From Bordetella petrii (GTDB lineage: Bacteria; Pseudomonadota; Gammaproteobacteria; Burkholderiales; Burkholderiaceae_B), in NCBI RefSeq assembly GCF_017356245.1, contig NZ_JAFMZZ010000004.1, positions 30,740 through 94,739 on the forward strand: a stretch of 64,000 bases of DNA, given 5' to 3'. Below the pieces are notes generated by a model. The model did not search any database. It was given only the letters and a program-made list of their open reading frames with translations, and was not told where the DNA came from. The position numbers were made by a program, and so were the translations under genes. Every line of letters begins with the position of its first letter. Position 1 is the first letter of the stretch. Below are positions 46,327-56,351 of the stretch, piece by piece.

Positions 46327-47735
46327 GGCGCCTGGCGGGCGCCGCGCAAAAAGCGCCACAGTTCCGGCCCTTGCGAATACGCCACGTTGAAGCGTATCCA
46401 CGGTACGTCCTGCTCGCCCGGATCGAAGTACGAACCGGGCGCCAGCCAGATGCCGTCGCGCAGCGCCAGCTCGGCCAGGCTGTTGGCGCCGGCGGCCTGT
46501 CCGGGCAGGCTGGCCCACACGAACAGCCCGGCCTGCGGCCGCGCCCACACGTGCATGCCCAGTTCGTCCATGTGCTGGGCGACACTGGCATGGGCCTGCG
46601 CCAGGCGCTCGCGGGTGCGCACGATGTGGGCCCGGTAGCGCCCTTCGCGGATCACCTGGTGCACGACCCGCTCCATGATTTCCGGCGACGTCAGCCCCAC
46701 CGCCATCTTGGTGCGGGCGATGTCGCGTATCAGGTCGCGGTGCGCCGCCACGTAGCCCACCCGCACCGACGGGCTGATCACCTTCGAATAGCCGCCCAGG
46801 TACACCACCCGCTGCGCGCCGTCCAGCGCGGCCAGCAGCGGCGCGACGCCGGGCATCAGCTCGCGCGAGATATCGTCTTCGACAATCCAGAAATCGTGCT
46901 GCTGCGCCGCCTGCAGCACCCGGAAGGCATTGGCCATGCTCATGACCGCGCCAGAGGGGTTCTGCAGCACCGTATTGACGAACAGCGCACGCGGCCGGTG
47001 TTCGGCCGCCAGGCGATGCAACGCATCGCAGTCCAGGCCGTCGGGCGTGCGCGGCACGCTGACCACGCGCATGCCCGCCAGGCGCAGCAGCTGCAGCAGG
47101 TTGGCGTAGCACGGCTGCTCGACGGCCACGGTGTCGCCCGGCCGCAGCAGGGTGCGGATCACCAGATCCAGCCCGTGCGTGACGCCCTGGGTCAGCACCA
47201 CCTGGTCGGCGGCGATATCCAGCCCGTGGGCCGCCAGGCCGGCCGCCACGGCTTCGCGCAGCGGCGCATAGCCATGGGGATGGCCGTAGCCGGCGATGCG
47301 CAGGGCCGGCACCCGCCCCAGGTGCCGCAGCGCCTGGTGCAGGCCTTCTTCGTTCAGCCATTCGCCGGGCAGCCAGCCGCAGCCGGACTTGATGGGGATG
47401 GAATGATCGGCATAGATGTCCGACAGCAGCCAGCCGGCGTTCAGGCGCGGCGGCTGCCAGGGCGCCGGGGCCGGCGCGGCCGCGCGCGCCCGGGGCGCGA
47501 TCCGGTAGCCGGCGCCGGGGCGGGCCGACAGCCAGCCCTGCGCCACCAGCCGGCCATAGGCGCCGGCCACGGTGAAGGTGCTGACCTGGTAGGTGCGCGC
47601 GAACTCGCGCACCGACGGCACGGCCATGCCGGGGCGCAATGCCTGGGCCTGGATGGCGCGCGCATAGGCGTCGACGATCTGGTCGACCAGCGAGGGGGCC
47701 TGGTTGCGCGTGCGGACGGGCTGGAAATCGAGCAT
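46323..47735 (-). CDS. MocR-type regulator (GntR winged helix plus aminotransferase domain)
   Basis: A 470-residue fusion. The N-terminal GntR domain (PGMAVPSVREFARTYQVSTF) is followed by a fold-type I aminotransferase domain with the PLP lysine in LGGYSKVISPSVRVGY and the motif VLTQGVTHGLDLV. Such proteins are usually PLP-responsive regulators of the gene next to them. It is divergent from the beta-alanine aminotransferase, its probable target. Confidence 0.92.
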   Translation of the reverse strand: MLDFQPVRTRNQAPSLVDQIVDAYARAIQAQALRPGMAVPSVREFARTYQVSTFTVAGAYGRLVAQGWLSARPGAGYRIAPRARAAAPAPAPWQPPRLNAGWLLSDIYADHSIPIKSGCGWLPGEWLNEEGLHQALRHLGRVPALRIAGYGHPHGYAPLREAVAAGLAAHGLDIAADQVVLTQGVTHGLDLVIRTLLRPGDTVAVEQPCYANLLQLLRLAGMRVVSVPRTPDGLDCDALHRLAAEHRPRALFVNTVLQNPSGAVMSMANAFRVLQAAQQHDFWIVEDDISRELMPGVAPLLAALDGAQRVVYLGGYSKVISPSVRVGYVAAHRDLIRDIARTKMAVGLTSPEIMERVVHQVIREGRYRAHIVRTRERLAQAHASVAQHMDELGMHVWARPQAGLFVWASLPGQAAGANSLAELALRDGIWLAPGSYFDPGEQDVPWIRFNVAYSQGPELWRFLRGARQAP

Positions 47736-47760
47736 GGTCGGCGGGGTGGCGAGTATTCAA

Positions 47761-47815
47761 TACAGTTTGCCAGCCACTGCCTATACAGTTAGCGGGCTTT
47801 ACATGGATTGTATAT
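47761..47815 (+). promoter_or_regulatory. MocR operator and beta-alanine operon promoter region
   Basis: TACAGTTTGC at 47761-47770 and TACAGTTAGC at 47784-47793 are direct repeats 23 bases apart, about two helical turns, as MocR operators usually are. A TATAT-containing -10-like segment follows at about 47808-47815. Confidence 0.5.
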
Positions 47816-47925
47816 TTTCATAGCGGCCCGGCGCGATCAGAATGGCTGTAATCCTGCCGCCAGCGCCGCGCCCGGGCCGTACAGGTCGCGGCCCGCCATG
47901 CAGGTCCCTCCTGGAGCCCCGCACC

Positions 47926-49251
47926 ATGAATGCCCCCACCGGCCTGCCCGACCTGTCCCACCTGTGGATGCCGTTTACCGCCAACCGGCAGTTCAAGTCC
48001 CAACCGCGCATGCTGGCCGGCGCCAAGGGCATGTACTACACGTCGGTCGACGGCCGCCAGATCCTCGACGGCACCTCGGGCCTGTGGTGCGTGAATGCCG
48101 GCCACTGCCGCGAAGAAATCGTCCAGGCCATTGCGCGCCAGGCCGGCTCGCTGGACTACGCGCCCGGCTTCCAGCTGGGCCATCCGCTGGCCTTCGAGGC
48201 CGCATCGGCGGTGGCCGGCCTGATGCCGCAGGGCATGGACCGCATCTTCTTCACCAACTCGGGCTCGGAATCGGTCGACACGGCGCTGAAGATCGCCCTG
48301 GCCTATCACCGCGCCCGCGGCGATGCGCAGCGTACCCGCCTGATCGGCCGCGAACGCGGCTATCACGGCGTGGGCTTCGGCGGCATCTCGGTGGGCGGCA
48401 TCTCGCCCAACCGCAAGACCTTCTCGGGCGCCCTGCTGCCGGCCGTCGACCACCTGCCCCATACCCACAGCCTCGAGCACAACGCGTTCTCGAAGGGCCA
48501 GCCGGCCTGGGGGGTCCACCTGGCCGACGACCTCGAACGCATCGTGGCGCTGCACGATCCGTCCACCATCGCGGCCGTCATCGTCGAACCCATGGCCGGC
48601 TCGACCGGCGTGCTGGTGCCGCCCAAGGGCTACCTCGAACGGCTGCGCGAAATCACGGCCAAGCACGGCATCCTGCTGATCTTCGACGAAGTGATCACCG
48701 GCTACGGACGGCTGGGCGCCGCCACCGCCAGCGAGTTCTTCGGCGTCACGCCCGACCTGATCACCATGGCCAAGGGCATCAGCAACGCCGCGGTGCCGGC
48801 GGGCGCCGTGGCGGTCAGGCGCGACGTGCACGACGCCATCGTCAACGGCGCGCAGGGCGGCATCGAGTTCTTCCACGGCTACACGTATTCGGCGCATCCG
48901 CTGGCGGCCGCCGCCATTCTGGCCACGCTCGACCTCTATCGGCGCGACCAGCTCTTCACGCGCGCACGCACGCTGGCGCCGGCGTTCGAAGCCGCCGCCC
49001 ACTCATTGAAGAGCGCCCCCAACGTCATCGACGTGCGCAACATCGGCCTGGTGGCCGGCATCGAGCTGGCCCCGCGCGAAGGCGCGCCCGGCACGCGCGC
49101 CGCCGAAGCCTTCCAGAAATGCTTCGACAGCGGCCTGATGGTGCGCTACACGGGCGACACGCTGGCGGTCTCGCCGCCGCTCATCATCGAAGAATCGCAA
49201 ATCGCCGAGATGTTCCAGTCGATCGGCAAGGTACTGAAGGAAATCGCCTGA
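47926..49251 (+). CDS. Beta-alanine (omega-amino acid):pyruvate aminotransferase
   Basis: A 441-residue class III aminotransferase from ATG 47926 ([20 protein letters not shown]); the frame is open further upstream without family support. The start [15 protein letters not shown] is typical of the beta-alanine:pyruvate subgroup; the PLP lysine lies in [16 protein letters not shown]. It makes malonate semialdehyde and alanine. The next gene oxidises that product. Confidence 0.92.
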   Translation: MNAPTGLPDLSHLWMPFTANRQFKSQPRMLAGAKGMYYTSVDGRQILDGTSGLWCVNAGHCREEIVQAIARQAGSLDYAPGFQLGHPLAFEAASAVAGLMPQGMDRIFFTNSGSESVDTALKIALAYHRARGDAQRTRLIGRERGYHGVGFGGISVGGISPNRKTFSGALLPAVDHLPHTHSLEHNAFSKGQPAWGVHLADDLERIVALHDPSTIAAVIVEPMAGSTGVLVPPKGYLERLREITAKHGILLIFDEVITGYGRLGAATASEFFGVTPDLITMAKGISNAAVPAGAVAVRRDVHDAIVNGAQGGIEFFHGYTYSAHPLAAAAILATLDLYRRDQLFTRARTLAPAFEAAAHSLKSAPNVIDVRNIGLVAGIELAPREGAPGTRAAEAFQKCFDSGLMVRYTGDTLAVSPPLIIEESQIAEMFQSIGKVLKEIA

Positions 49252-49256
49252 ATCCC

Positions 49257-50744
49257 ATGAAGAAGCTCACTCATTTCATCAACGGCCAGGCCTGCGAAGG
49301 CCGCAGCGGCCGCTACGCCGAAGGCTACAACCCCGCCACCGGCGAAATCAGCAGCTCCATCCCGCTGGCCTCGGCCGCCGAGATCGACGCGGCGGTGGCC
49401 GCGGCCCGCGCGGCATTCCCGGCCTGGTCGGAAATGCCGGCGCTCAAGCGCGCCCGCATCCTGTTCAACTTCAAGGCACTGCTCGACCAGCACCAGGACG
49501 AGCTGGCCGCGCTGATCACCGCCGAACACGGCAAGGTGTTCTCCGACGCCAAGGGCGAAGTGGTGCGCGGCATCGAGGTAGTGGAATTCGCCTGCGCGGC
49601 GCCGCAGCTGCTCAAGGGCCAGTACACCGACCAGATCGGCGGCGGCATCGACAACTGGAGCATGCGCCAGCCGCTGGGGGTGGTGGCGGGCATCACGCCG
49701 TTCAACTTCCCCATGATGGTGCCGTGCTGGATGTTCCCGGTGGCGCTGGCCTGCGGCAACACCTTCATCCTGAAGCCGTCCGAGCGCGACCCGTCGGTGT
49801 CGCTGCGCCTGGCCGAGCTGCTCAAGGAAGCGGGCCTGCCCGATGGCGTATTCAATGTGGTGCAGGGCGACAAGCAGGCGGTCGATGCGCTGATCGCGCA
49901 CCCCGACGTCGAGGCGCTGTCGTTCGTGGGATCGACCCCCATCGCCGAATACATCTACGCCGAGGGCACGCGCCGCGGCAAGCGCGTGCAGGCGCTGGGC
50001 GGGGCGAAGAACCACATGGTGGTCATGCCCGACGCGAACCTGGAGCAGGTCACCGACGCGCTGATCGGCGCCGCCTACGGGTCGGCCGGCGAGCGCTGCA
50101 TGGCGATCTCGGTGGCCGTGGCGGTGGGCGAAGTGGCCGACACGCTGATCGAACGGCTGATGCCGCGCGTGCAGGCGCTGGTCATCAAGAACGGCATGGA
50201 ACCCGACGCCGAGATGGGGCCGCTGGTCACCGCGCAGCACCGCGCCAAGGTGCTGGGCTACATCGAAGACGGCGTGGCCGCGGGCGCGCGGCTGGTGGTC
50301 GACGGGCGCGAACAGGCGATCGCCGGCAAGGGCTTCTTCCTGGGCGGCACGCTGTTCGACCAGGTGACCCCGCAGATGAACATCTACCGCGAAGAAATCT
50401 TCGGCCCGGTGCTGTGCGTGGTGCGCGTGCCCGATTTCGCGGCCGCCGTCGAACTCATCAACGCGCACGAGTTCGCCAACGGCGTGGCCTGCTTCACGTC
50501 CGACGGCGGCATCGCCCGCGCCTTCGCGCGGCAGATCAAGGTGGGCATGGTGGGCATCAACGTGCCCATCCCGGTGCCCATGGCCTGGCATTCGTTCGGC
50601 GGCTGGAAGCGCTCGCTGTTCGGCGACCATCACGCCTACGGGGAAGAAGGCGTGCGGTTCTACACCCGCTACAAGAGCGTCATGCAGCGCTGGCCCGACA
50701 GCATCGCCAAAGGGGCGGAGTTCACCATGCCCGTGGCGAAGTGA
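49257..50744 (+). CDS. mmsA: CoA-acylating methylmalonate/malonate semialdehyde dehydrogenase
   Basis: A 495-residue aldehyde dehydrogenase starting at ATG 49257, 5 bases after the aminotransferase stop. ALDH motifs include [18 protein letters not shown] and the catalytic Cys in [12 protein letters not shown], the MmsA signature that lacks the usual Glu. It turns malonate semialdehyde into acetyl-CoA, completing beta-alanine breakdown with the preceding enzyme. Confidence 0.95.
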   Translation: MKKLTHFINGQACEGRSGRYAEGYNPATGEISSSIPLASAAEIDAAVAAARAAFPAWSEMPALKRARILFNFKALLDQHQDELAALITAEHGKVFSDAKGEVVRGIEVVEFACAAPQLLKGQYTDQIGGGIDNWSMRQPLGVVAGITPFNFPMMVPCWMFPVALACGNTFILKPSERDPSVSLRLAELLKEAGLPDGVFNVVQGDKQAVDALIAHPDVEALSFVGSTPIAEYIYAEGTRRGKRVQALGGAKNHMVVMPDANLEQVTDALIGAAYGSAGERCMAISVAVAVGEVADTLIERLMPRVQALVIKNGMEPDAEMGPLVTAQHRAKVLGYIEDGVAAGARLVVDGREQAIAGKGFFLGGTLFDQVTPQMNIYREEIFGPVLCVVRVPDFAAAVELINAHEFANGVACFTSDGGIARAFARQIKVGMVGINVPIPVPMAWHSFGGWKRSLFGDHHAYGEEGVRFYTRYKSVMQRWPDSIAKGAEFTMPVAK

Positions 50745-50746
50745 CG

Positions 50747-50832
50747 CCCACCCCCGAAGCGCTGCGCGCTTCCCCCTCAAGGGGGCGACGCTGGCGGACC
50801 GGCAAAGCCGGCTCCGCGGCGTCCCCGCTCTA
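50747..50832. repeat. Dispersed repeat, family 2 (CCCGAAGCGCTGCGCG type)
   Basis: Bases 50747-50777 are identical over 31 positions to 58009-58039. The element continues with CCCCCTCAAGGGGG and a GGCAAAGCCGG hairpin to about 50832. Such multi-hairpin elements are common intergenic repeats in Burkholderiales, from memory. It follows the mmsA stop by 2 bases. Confidence 0.75.
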
Positions 50833-50857
50833 GCAGCACCCGTTTCATGCCTCGTCA

Positions 50858-50946
50858 GGTGTCTGACTCCCGAAGGGTGTCAGACACCGAATTGGCAAGA
50901 CGGTCTGCCCACAACGGTGTCAGGCACCCTGCGGGAGCCTGACACC
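50858..50946. repeat. Two GGTGTC-type palindromes
   Basis: Copy one (50858-50888) is GGTGTCTGAC with the mirror GTCAGACACC. Copy two (50916-50946) is GGTGTCAGGC with GCCTGACACC. They are the best-preserved copies in the window. Confidence 0.85.
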
Positions 50947-51097
50947 TGGCCGCAATACCCGTCCTGAATGGCAATCCCGGCCGCGCTGGGCGGCCGGGAT
51001 TGCCGGCCCCGCAAACTGTTCTTCTTTAAGAGGCTGCACCAAAAGAATGCAAGAACCCCGCTAGTCCCCGCAGCGTGGCGGGCCAGCGCGGCTGCGA

Positions 51098-51206
51098 GTC
51101 GCGGGGGTGTGGCGTGACCGCCGCGGCGCCTCGGGGCCGGGCCCGGGCGCGCGGGGCGCCCGGACGGCACCGTGAAGCCAAGGCGGTCACGCCACACCCC
51201 CGCGAC
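51098..51206. repeat. 25-bp perfect inverted repeat with GC-rich 59-base loop
   Basis: The arm 51098-51122 (GTCGCGGGGGTGTGGCGTGA then CCGCC) is exactly complementary to 51182-51206. The spacer 51123-51181 is itself GC-rich and self-complementary. No coding frame is associated. It could form a large cruciform or a stable RNA hairpin. Confidence 0.85.
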
Positions 51207-51219
51207 GCCAGTAGCACAA

Positions 51220-51276
51220 CCCCCCCCCCGATCCGGGCATAGCCTTATTGCCGTACGCGCATTTCTTCAGCAGAAT
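51220..51276 (+). promoter_or_regulatory. C10 tract and candidate promoter of the M81/ABC operon
   Basis: A run of ten C (51220-51229) lies 18 bases before TTGCCG (51248-51253), a 17-base spacer and CAGAAT (51271-51276). Homopolymeric C tracts next to promoters are phase-variation switches in Bordetella fimbrial genes, so length variation here could change expression. Whether it varies is unknown. Confidence 0.4.
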
Positions 51277-51329
51277 CCTTCTATCCGGGATTCTTCCACG
51301 CGAACGCAAGCTCCTAGAGGATCACTCCG

Positions 51330-52841
51330 ATGCGCATCGGGATAGGCGGGTTCCAGCACGAAACCAACACTTTCGCGCCGTCGCGCGCCACCTGGGAAGA
51401 ATTCGCCGACAAGGGCGGCGGCTGGCCCAAGCTGGTGTCGGGGCCGGCCATGTTCGAAGCGGTGGCGGGCGCCAATATTCCGGTTGCGGGCTTCATCGAT
51501 GCCATGCGCGAGCACACGCTGGTGCCCACTACCTGGGCGGCGGCCAGCCCTTCCGGCCACGTCACCCGCGACGCCTACGAACGCATCAGTGGCATGATCC
51601 TCGACGGCCTGCGCCAGGCCCTGCCTCTGGATGCCGTCTATCTCGACCTGCATGGCGCCATGGTGGCCGAACACCTCGACGACGGCGAAGGCGAACTGCT
51701 GCGCCGCGTGCGCGCGCTGGTGGGCCCCAGCCTGCCCATCGTGGCCAGCCTCGACCTGCACGCCAACGTCACGCGCGCCATGGTGGCGCATGCCGACAGC
51801 CTGGTCTGCTACCGCACCTATCCGCACATCGACATGGCCGACACCGGCATGCGCGCGGCGCAGCTGCTCGATCGCCGGCTGCATGGCATGCCGCGCCCGT
51901 ATGTCGCCCTGCGCAGCATCCCCTACCTGATCTCGCTGTGCTGGCAGTCCACCGACATCGAACCGTCGCGCAGCCTGTACAAGCTGCTCGAAGACCTCGA
52001 AACGCGCGAAACCGCCATCAGCCTGTCGTTCGCCACCGGTTTCCCGGCGGCCGACTTTCCCGAATGCGCGCCCACGGTATGGGCGTACAGCGACACCCAG
52101 GCCGATGCCGACGCCACGGCCGACGCCATGGCGCGCGCCGTGCTCAACGCCGAGGCCGATTTCGGCGGCAAGATCCACACGCCCGACGAAGCCGTGCAGG
52201 CCGCCATGGCCATGGCGCGCGACAGCACCAGGCCGGTTGTCATCGCCGACGTGCAAGACAACCCCGGCGCCGGCGGCAGCTCCGACACCACCGGCATCCT
52301 GCGCGCGCTGCTGCGGCATCGCGCCGCCAATGCGGCCATCGGCCTGATCGTCGATCCGGCGGCCGCGCTGGCGGCGCACCGCGCCGGCGCCGGCAATACC
52401 GTCCGGATCGCCCTGGGCGGGCACTCGGGTATTCCCGATGACGCCCCGCTCGAAGCCGAATACCTGGTCGAGAAAATCTCCGACGGGCGCTTCGACACCC
52501 ACGGCGCGTTCTACCGCGGCTTTCACATGGACCTCGGCCCCAGCGCCTGCCTGCGCCTGGACGGCGTGCGCATCGTGGTGGCCTCGAACAAGGTCCAGAT
52601 GGCCGACCAGGAAATGTTCCGCTTCGCCGGCATCGAACCCACCCGCCAGGCCATCCTGGTGCTCAAGAGCTCGGCGCACTTCCGCGCCGACTTCACCGAC
52701 ATCGCCCATGCCATCCTGGTCTGCGCGGCGCCCGGGTCGATGTTGATGGATGCCGCCCAGCAGCCATGGACACGGCTGCGCCACGGCATCAGAATGGCAC
52801 CTTGCGGCCCGGCTTTTCCGGCCCGCCCGGCCACCGCCTGA
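51330..52841 (+). CDS. M81-family metallopeptidase (MlrC-like), first copy
   Basis: A 503-residue protein. The N-terminal GGFQHETNTFAP and the metal motifs LDLHGAMV, SLDLHANVT and TYPHIDMADTG are those of the M81 (microcystinase C/DUF1485) family; a C-terminal half (GGSSDTTGILRALL, ALGGHSG) completes the fold. MlrC hydrolyses linear peptides holding unusual amino acids. No signal peptide is seen, so it should act inside the cell on imported material. It precedes the ABC importer genes. Confidence 0.9.
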   Translation: MRIGIGGFQHETNTFAPSRATWEEFADKGGGWPKLVSGPAMFEAVAGANIPVAGFIDAMREHTLVPTTWAAASPSGHVTRDAYERISGMILDGLRQALPLDAVYLDLHGAMVAEHLDDGEGELLRRVRALVGPSLPIVASLDLHANVTRAMVAHADSLVCYRTYPHIDMADTGMRAAQLLDRRLHGMPRPYVALRSIPYLISLCWQSTDIEPSRSLYKLLEDLETRETAISLSFATGFPAADFPECAPTVWAYSDTQADADATADAMARAVLNAEADFGGKIHTPDEAVQAAMAMARDSTRPVVIADVQDNPGAGGSSDTTGILRALLRHRAANAAIGLIVDPAAALAAHRAGAGNTVRIALGGHSGIPDDAPLEAEYLVEKISDGRFDTHGAFYRGFHMDLGPSACLRLDGVRIVVASNKVQMADQEMFRFAGIEPTRQAILVLKSSAHFRADFTDIAHAILVCAAPGSMLMDAAQQPWTRLRHGIRMAPCGPAFPARPATA

Positions 52842-52923
52842 CCCTCGGCGCGCCGCGGCAGGCGGCGCGCCAGCTACCGCGGCGGCACCCACCGCCGTCC
52901 CATCGACTGAAAGGGGAATTTCC

Positions 52924-54489
52924 ATGCTGAAGCTTGTTCGTGCGGCCCTGTTGGCCGGTGCAGCGCTCATGGCAGCAGGCGGCGCGCACGCAGAAACCGT
53001 CATCCGGGCGGTCATGCATTCACCGCTGCGCCTCACCGATCCCCATGCCACCACCGCATACATCACCACCTGGCATGGCTACATGATCTACGACACCCTG
53101 CTGGCCGTCGACGCCAACAACAAGATCCAGCCGCAGATGCTCGACAAATGGGAAGTCTCGCCCGACGGCAAAACCTACACCATGACGCTGCGTCCGGGCC
53201 TCAAATGGCACGACGGCAAGCCGGTCAAGGCCGAAGACTGCGTGGCCTCGATCAAGCGCTGGGCGGCCGGCGACGGCATGGGCCGCACCCTGCTGAAATT
53301 CGTGGCCAGCATCGACGTGGTCGACGACAACACCTTCCGCATCGTCATGACCGAGCCCACCGACCTGGCGCTGCGCGCCCTGTCCAAGCCCACCGGCACG
53401 GCCGCCTTCATGATGCCCAAGCGCATCGCCGACATTCCGGTGGGCAAGCCCATCACCGACATGACCGGCTCGGGCCCCTTCAAGGTGGCCGAGTTCAAGC
53501 CCGGCGTGGTCACGGTGTACGTCAAGAACACCGACTACGTGCCGCGCAAGGAACCCGCCAGCGGCATGGCCGGCGGCAAGGTGGTCAATGTCGACAAGGT
53601 CGTCTGGAACGTCATGCCCGACGCCCTGACCACCGCCAATGCGCTGATGGGCGGCGAAATCGACTACGTCGAGCAGTTCCCGTACGACCTGCTGCCCATG
53701 CTCGACGGCAACTCCGACTTCAAGGTCGAGTCGCTCAGCCCGGTCGGCTACTTCACGATGTACCGCTTCAACTTCAAGTACCCGCCCTTCAACAACAAGA
53801 AAATCCGCCAGGCCGCCATGTACGCCATCGGCCAGGAAGACGTCATGAAGGCGCTGGTGGGCAATCCAAAGTACTACCAGACCTGCGCTTCGCTGTGGGG
53901 CTGCGGCACGCCGTTCGAAAGCGATATCGGCAAAGACGTGGTGGTGCCGTCCAATATCGAAAAGGCCAAGGCGCTGCTGAAAGAAGCCGGCTACGACAAC
54001 ACGCCCATCCTGGTTATGCACGCCACCGACGTCGGCACGCTCAGCCCGCAGCCCGTCGTCATGGCGCAGGCCCTGCGCAAGGCCGGCTTCAACGTGAACC
54101 TGGCCGCCATGGACTGGCAGACCGTGGCCACCCGCCGCGCCTCGAAGGCGGCCCCCGATGCCGGCGGCTGGAACATCCACAACACCAACTGGTACGCCAC
54201 CGACATCATGGACCCGCTGCGGTCGGCGCCCGCCGCGGCCAGCGGCGACAACGCCTGGTTCGGCTGGCCCGACTTCCCCCAGATCGAAGCCCTGCGCACC
54301 AAGTTCGCCCTGACCTCCGATCCGGCCGAACAAAAGAAAATCGCCGATGAAGTGCAGCGCATCGGCATCGACGAAGGCCTGTACGTGCCGCTGGGGCAGA
54401 TGTCGGTGCCCACGGCGTATTCGGTCAAGCTCAGCGGGCTGGTGCACGCGCCCGTGATGGCGTTCTGGAACGTCAAGAAAGCGCCGTAG
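52924..54489 (+). CDS. ABC transporter periplasmic peptide-binding protein (SBP family 5)
   Basis: A 521-residue exported protein from ATG 52924, with a signal peptide ending at about residue 23 (LMAAGGAHA). Family 5 features include YDTLLAVDANNKIQPQMLDKW, YTMTLRPGLKWHDGKPV and GSGPFKVAEF. It delivers peptide-like ligands to the following permeases. The neighbouring M81 peptidases suggest peptides with non-standard residues. Confidence 0.92.
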   Translation: MLKLVRAALLAGAALMAAGGAHAETVIRAVMHSPLRLTDPHATTAYITTWHGYMIYDTLLAVDANNKIQPQMLDKWEVSPDGKTYTMTLRPGLKWHDGKPVKAEDCVASIKRWAAGDGMGRTLLKFVASIDVVDDNTFRIVMTEPTDLALRALSKPTGTAAFMMPKRIADIPVGKPITDMTGSGPFKVAEFKPGVVTVYVKNTDYVPRKEPASGMAGGKVVNVDKVVWNVMPDALTTANALMGGEIDYVEQFPYDLLPMLDGNSDFKVESLSPVGYFTMYRFNFKYPPFNNKKIRQAAMYAIGQEDVMKALVGNPKYYQTCASLWGCGTPFESDIGKDVVVPSNIEKAKALLKEAGYDNTPILVMHATDVGTLSPQPVVMAQALRKAGFNVNLAAMDWQTVATRRASKAAPDAGGWNIHNTNWYATDIMDPLRSAPAAASGDNAWFGWPDFPQIEALRTKFALTSDPAEQKKIADEVQRIGIDEGLYVPLGQMSVPTAYSVKLSGLVHAPVMAFWNVKKAP

Positions 54490-54504
54490 CCAGGGAAACC
54501 GCAA

Positions 54505-55446
54505 ATGCTGGCCTTCATCCTGCGCCGACTGCTGGCCACCCTGCCCGTGCTGGTGCTGGTGGCCGTGGTCGTGTTCGCCATCGTGCGCCTCAGCCCGGGC
54601 GACCCGGCGGTCATCATGGCCGGCGATGGCGCCACGCCCGAACGCATCGACCAGATCCGCCAGGTCATGGGGCTGGACCAGCCCCTGTTCAAGCAGTTCT
54701 TCCTGTGGGCCGGGCGGCTGGTGCAGGGCGACATCGGCACCTCGCTGATGTCGGGCGTGCCGGTCCGCCAGCTCATCGGCCAGCGGCTCGAACCCTCTCT
54801 CAGCCTTGCACTGCTGACCCTGGTGTTCACCCTGATCGTCGCCATCCCGCTCGGCATCCTGGCCGCCTGGCGCCAGGGGCGGCTGCTCGACCGCGTCGTC
54901 ATGGGCTTTTCGGTGCTGGGCTTCTCGGTGCCGGTGTTCGTCACCGCCTACCTGCTGATCTGGGCCTTCGCCATCGAACTCGACTGGTTCAAGGTGCAGG
55001 GCTACACCCCCCTGTCGGCCGGTTTCTGGCCCTTCCTGCACCGGCTGATCCTGCCGTCGCTGGCGCTGTCCTCCATCTACGTGGCGCTGATCGCCCGCAT
55101 CACGCGCACCAGCGTCATCGAAGTCATGGGCGAAGACTTCATCCGCACCGCGCGCGCCAAGGGCCTGGGCGAAACCGGCGTGCTGCTGGGGCATGCGCTG
55201 CGCAATGCCGCGGTGCCCATCGCCACGGTGGTCGGCGTGGGCATCGCCCTGCTCATCAGCGGGGTGGTGGTCACCGAATCCGTGTTCAACATCCCGGGGC
55301 TGGGGCGGCTGGTGGTCGAGGCCGTGCTGGCGCGCGACTACCCCGTCATCCAGGGGCTGACGCTGTTCTTCGCATTCGTCTACGTTTTCATCAATCTGGT
55401 CGTCGACTGCGCCTACACGCTGTTCGACCCGCGCATCAGGTACTGA
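54505..55446 (+). CDS. ABC transporter permease (DppB type)
   Basis: A 313-residue permease with six membrane segments. Family stretches include FAIVRLSPGDPAVIMAGDGA, the EAA-loop region MGEDFIRTARAKGLGETGVL and the C-terminal FVYVFINLVVDCAY. Forms the transport channel with the next gene. Confidence 0.95.
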   Translation: MLAFILRRLLATLPVLVLVAVVVFAIVRLSPGDPAVIMAGDGATPERIDQIRQVMGLDQPLFKQFFLWAGRLVQGDIGTSLMSGVPVRQLIGQRLEPSLSLALLTLVFTLIVAIPLGILAAWRQGRLLDRVVMGFSVLGFSVPVFVTAYLLIWAFAIELDWFKVQGYTPLSAGFWPFLHRLILPSLALSSIYVALIARITRTSVIEVMGEDFIRTARAKGLGETGVLLGHALRNAAVPIATVVGVGIALLISGVVVTESVFNIPGLGRLVVEAVLARDYPVIQGLTLFFAFVYVFINLVVDCAYTLFDPRIRY

Positions 55447-55447
55447 C

Positions 55448-56347
55448 ATGGCCACGCAATCCGACGCCATTGCCCAAGCTGCCGACGCGCTGCGCGGCGA
55501 CCCGCGCGCCACGGCCTGGCGCCGCGTGCGCCACTCGCTGAAAAGCTGGCCGGTGCTGCTGGCGCTGGTCGTGCTGCTGCTGATCGTGGCCGCCGCGCTG
55601 CTGGCCCCGTGGCTGGGCACGGTCAACCCCACCGCCCTCGACCCCGGCAGCCGCCTGAAGCCGCCCTTCGGCGGCTTTCTGCTGGGCACCGACGCCTTCG
55701 GGCGCGATGTCTGGTCGCGCGTGGTGTACGGGGCGCGCGTGTCGCTCACCGCCGGGCTGGGCGCGGCCGTGATCAGCGTCGCGGCGGGCCTGGCCATCGG
55801 CCTGGTGGCGGGCTGGTTCCGCTCGCTCGACGGCCCCATCATGCGCGTCATGGACGCCATCATGGCGATTCCCGGCATTCTGCTGGCCATCGCGCTGGTG
55901 TCGGTAACCGGCGCCAGCCTGGCCACCGTGCTGGTGGCCATCACCATCCCCGAAATCCCGCGCGTGGTGCGGCTGGTGCGCGGACAGATCCTCAGCGTGC
56001 GCGGCGAGCCCTACGTCGAGGCCGCATTGGCGCTGGGCACGCCGCTGCCGCTGCTGCTGTGGCGCCACATGGTGCCCAGCACCGTGGCGCCCCTGACCGT
56101 GCAGGGCACGTATGTGTTCGCGTCCGCCATGCTCACCGAAGCCATTCTCAGCTTCCTGGGCGCGGGCATCCCGCCCGAGATCCCTTCCTGGGGCAACATC
56201 ATGTCCGAAGGACGCATGTACTTCCGCATGCTGCCGGGCCTGATCCTGTTTCCCGGCCTGTTCTTGTCGCTGACCGTGCTCAGCGTCAACATCCTGGGCG
56301 ATGCGCTGCGCGACGCGCTCGACCCCAAGATGGCGCGAAGGATCTGA
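55448..56347 (+). CDS. ABC transporter permease (DppC type)
   Basis: A 299-residue permease starting 1 base after the previous stop. Contains GTDAFGRDVWSRVVYGARVS, the EAA-like loop near RGEPYVEAALALGTP, and LNILGDALRD-type ending (NILGDALRDALDPK). Partner of the DppB-type protein. Confidence 0.95.
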   Translation: MATQSDAIAQAADALRGDPRATAWRRVRHSLKSWPVLLALVVLLLIVAAALLAPWLGTVNPTALDPGSRLKPPFGGFLLGTDAFGRDVWSRVVYGARVSLTAGLGAAVISVAAGLAIGLVAGWFRSLDGPIMRVMDAIMAIPGILLAIALVSVTGASLATVLVAITIPEIPRVVRLVRGQILSVRGEPYVEAALALGTPLPLLLWRHMVPSTVAPLTVQGTYVFASAMLTEAILSFLGAGIPPEIPSWGNIMSEGRMYFRMLPGLILFPGLFLSLTVLSVNILGDALRDALDPKMARRI

Positions 56348-56351
56348 CGCC

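Larger units (their letters stand above)
50745..51329. other. Gene-free region rich in repeats upstream of the M81 gene
   Basis: These 585 bases contain no supported gene. They hold a CGAAGCGCTGCGCG-type repeat, two GGTGTC palindromes, a long inverted repeat, a C10 tract and a candidate promoter, each listed separately. Confidence 0.75.
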
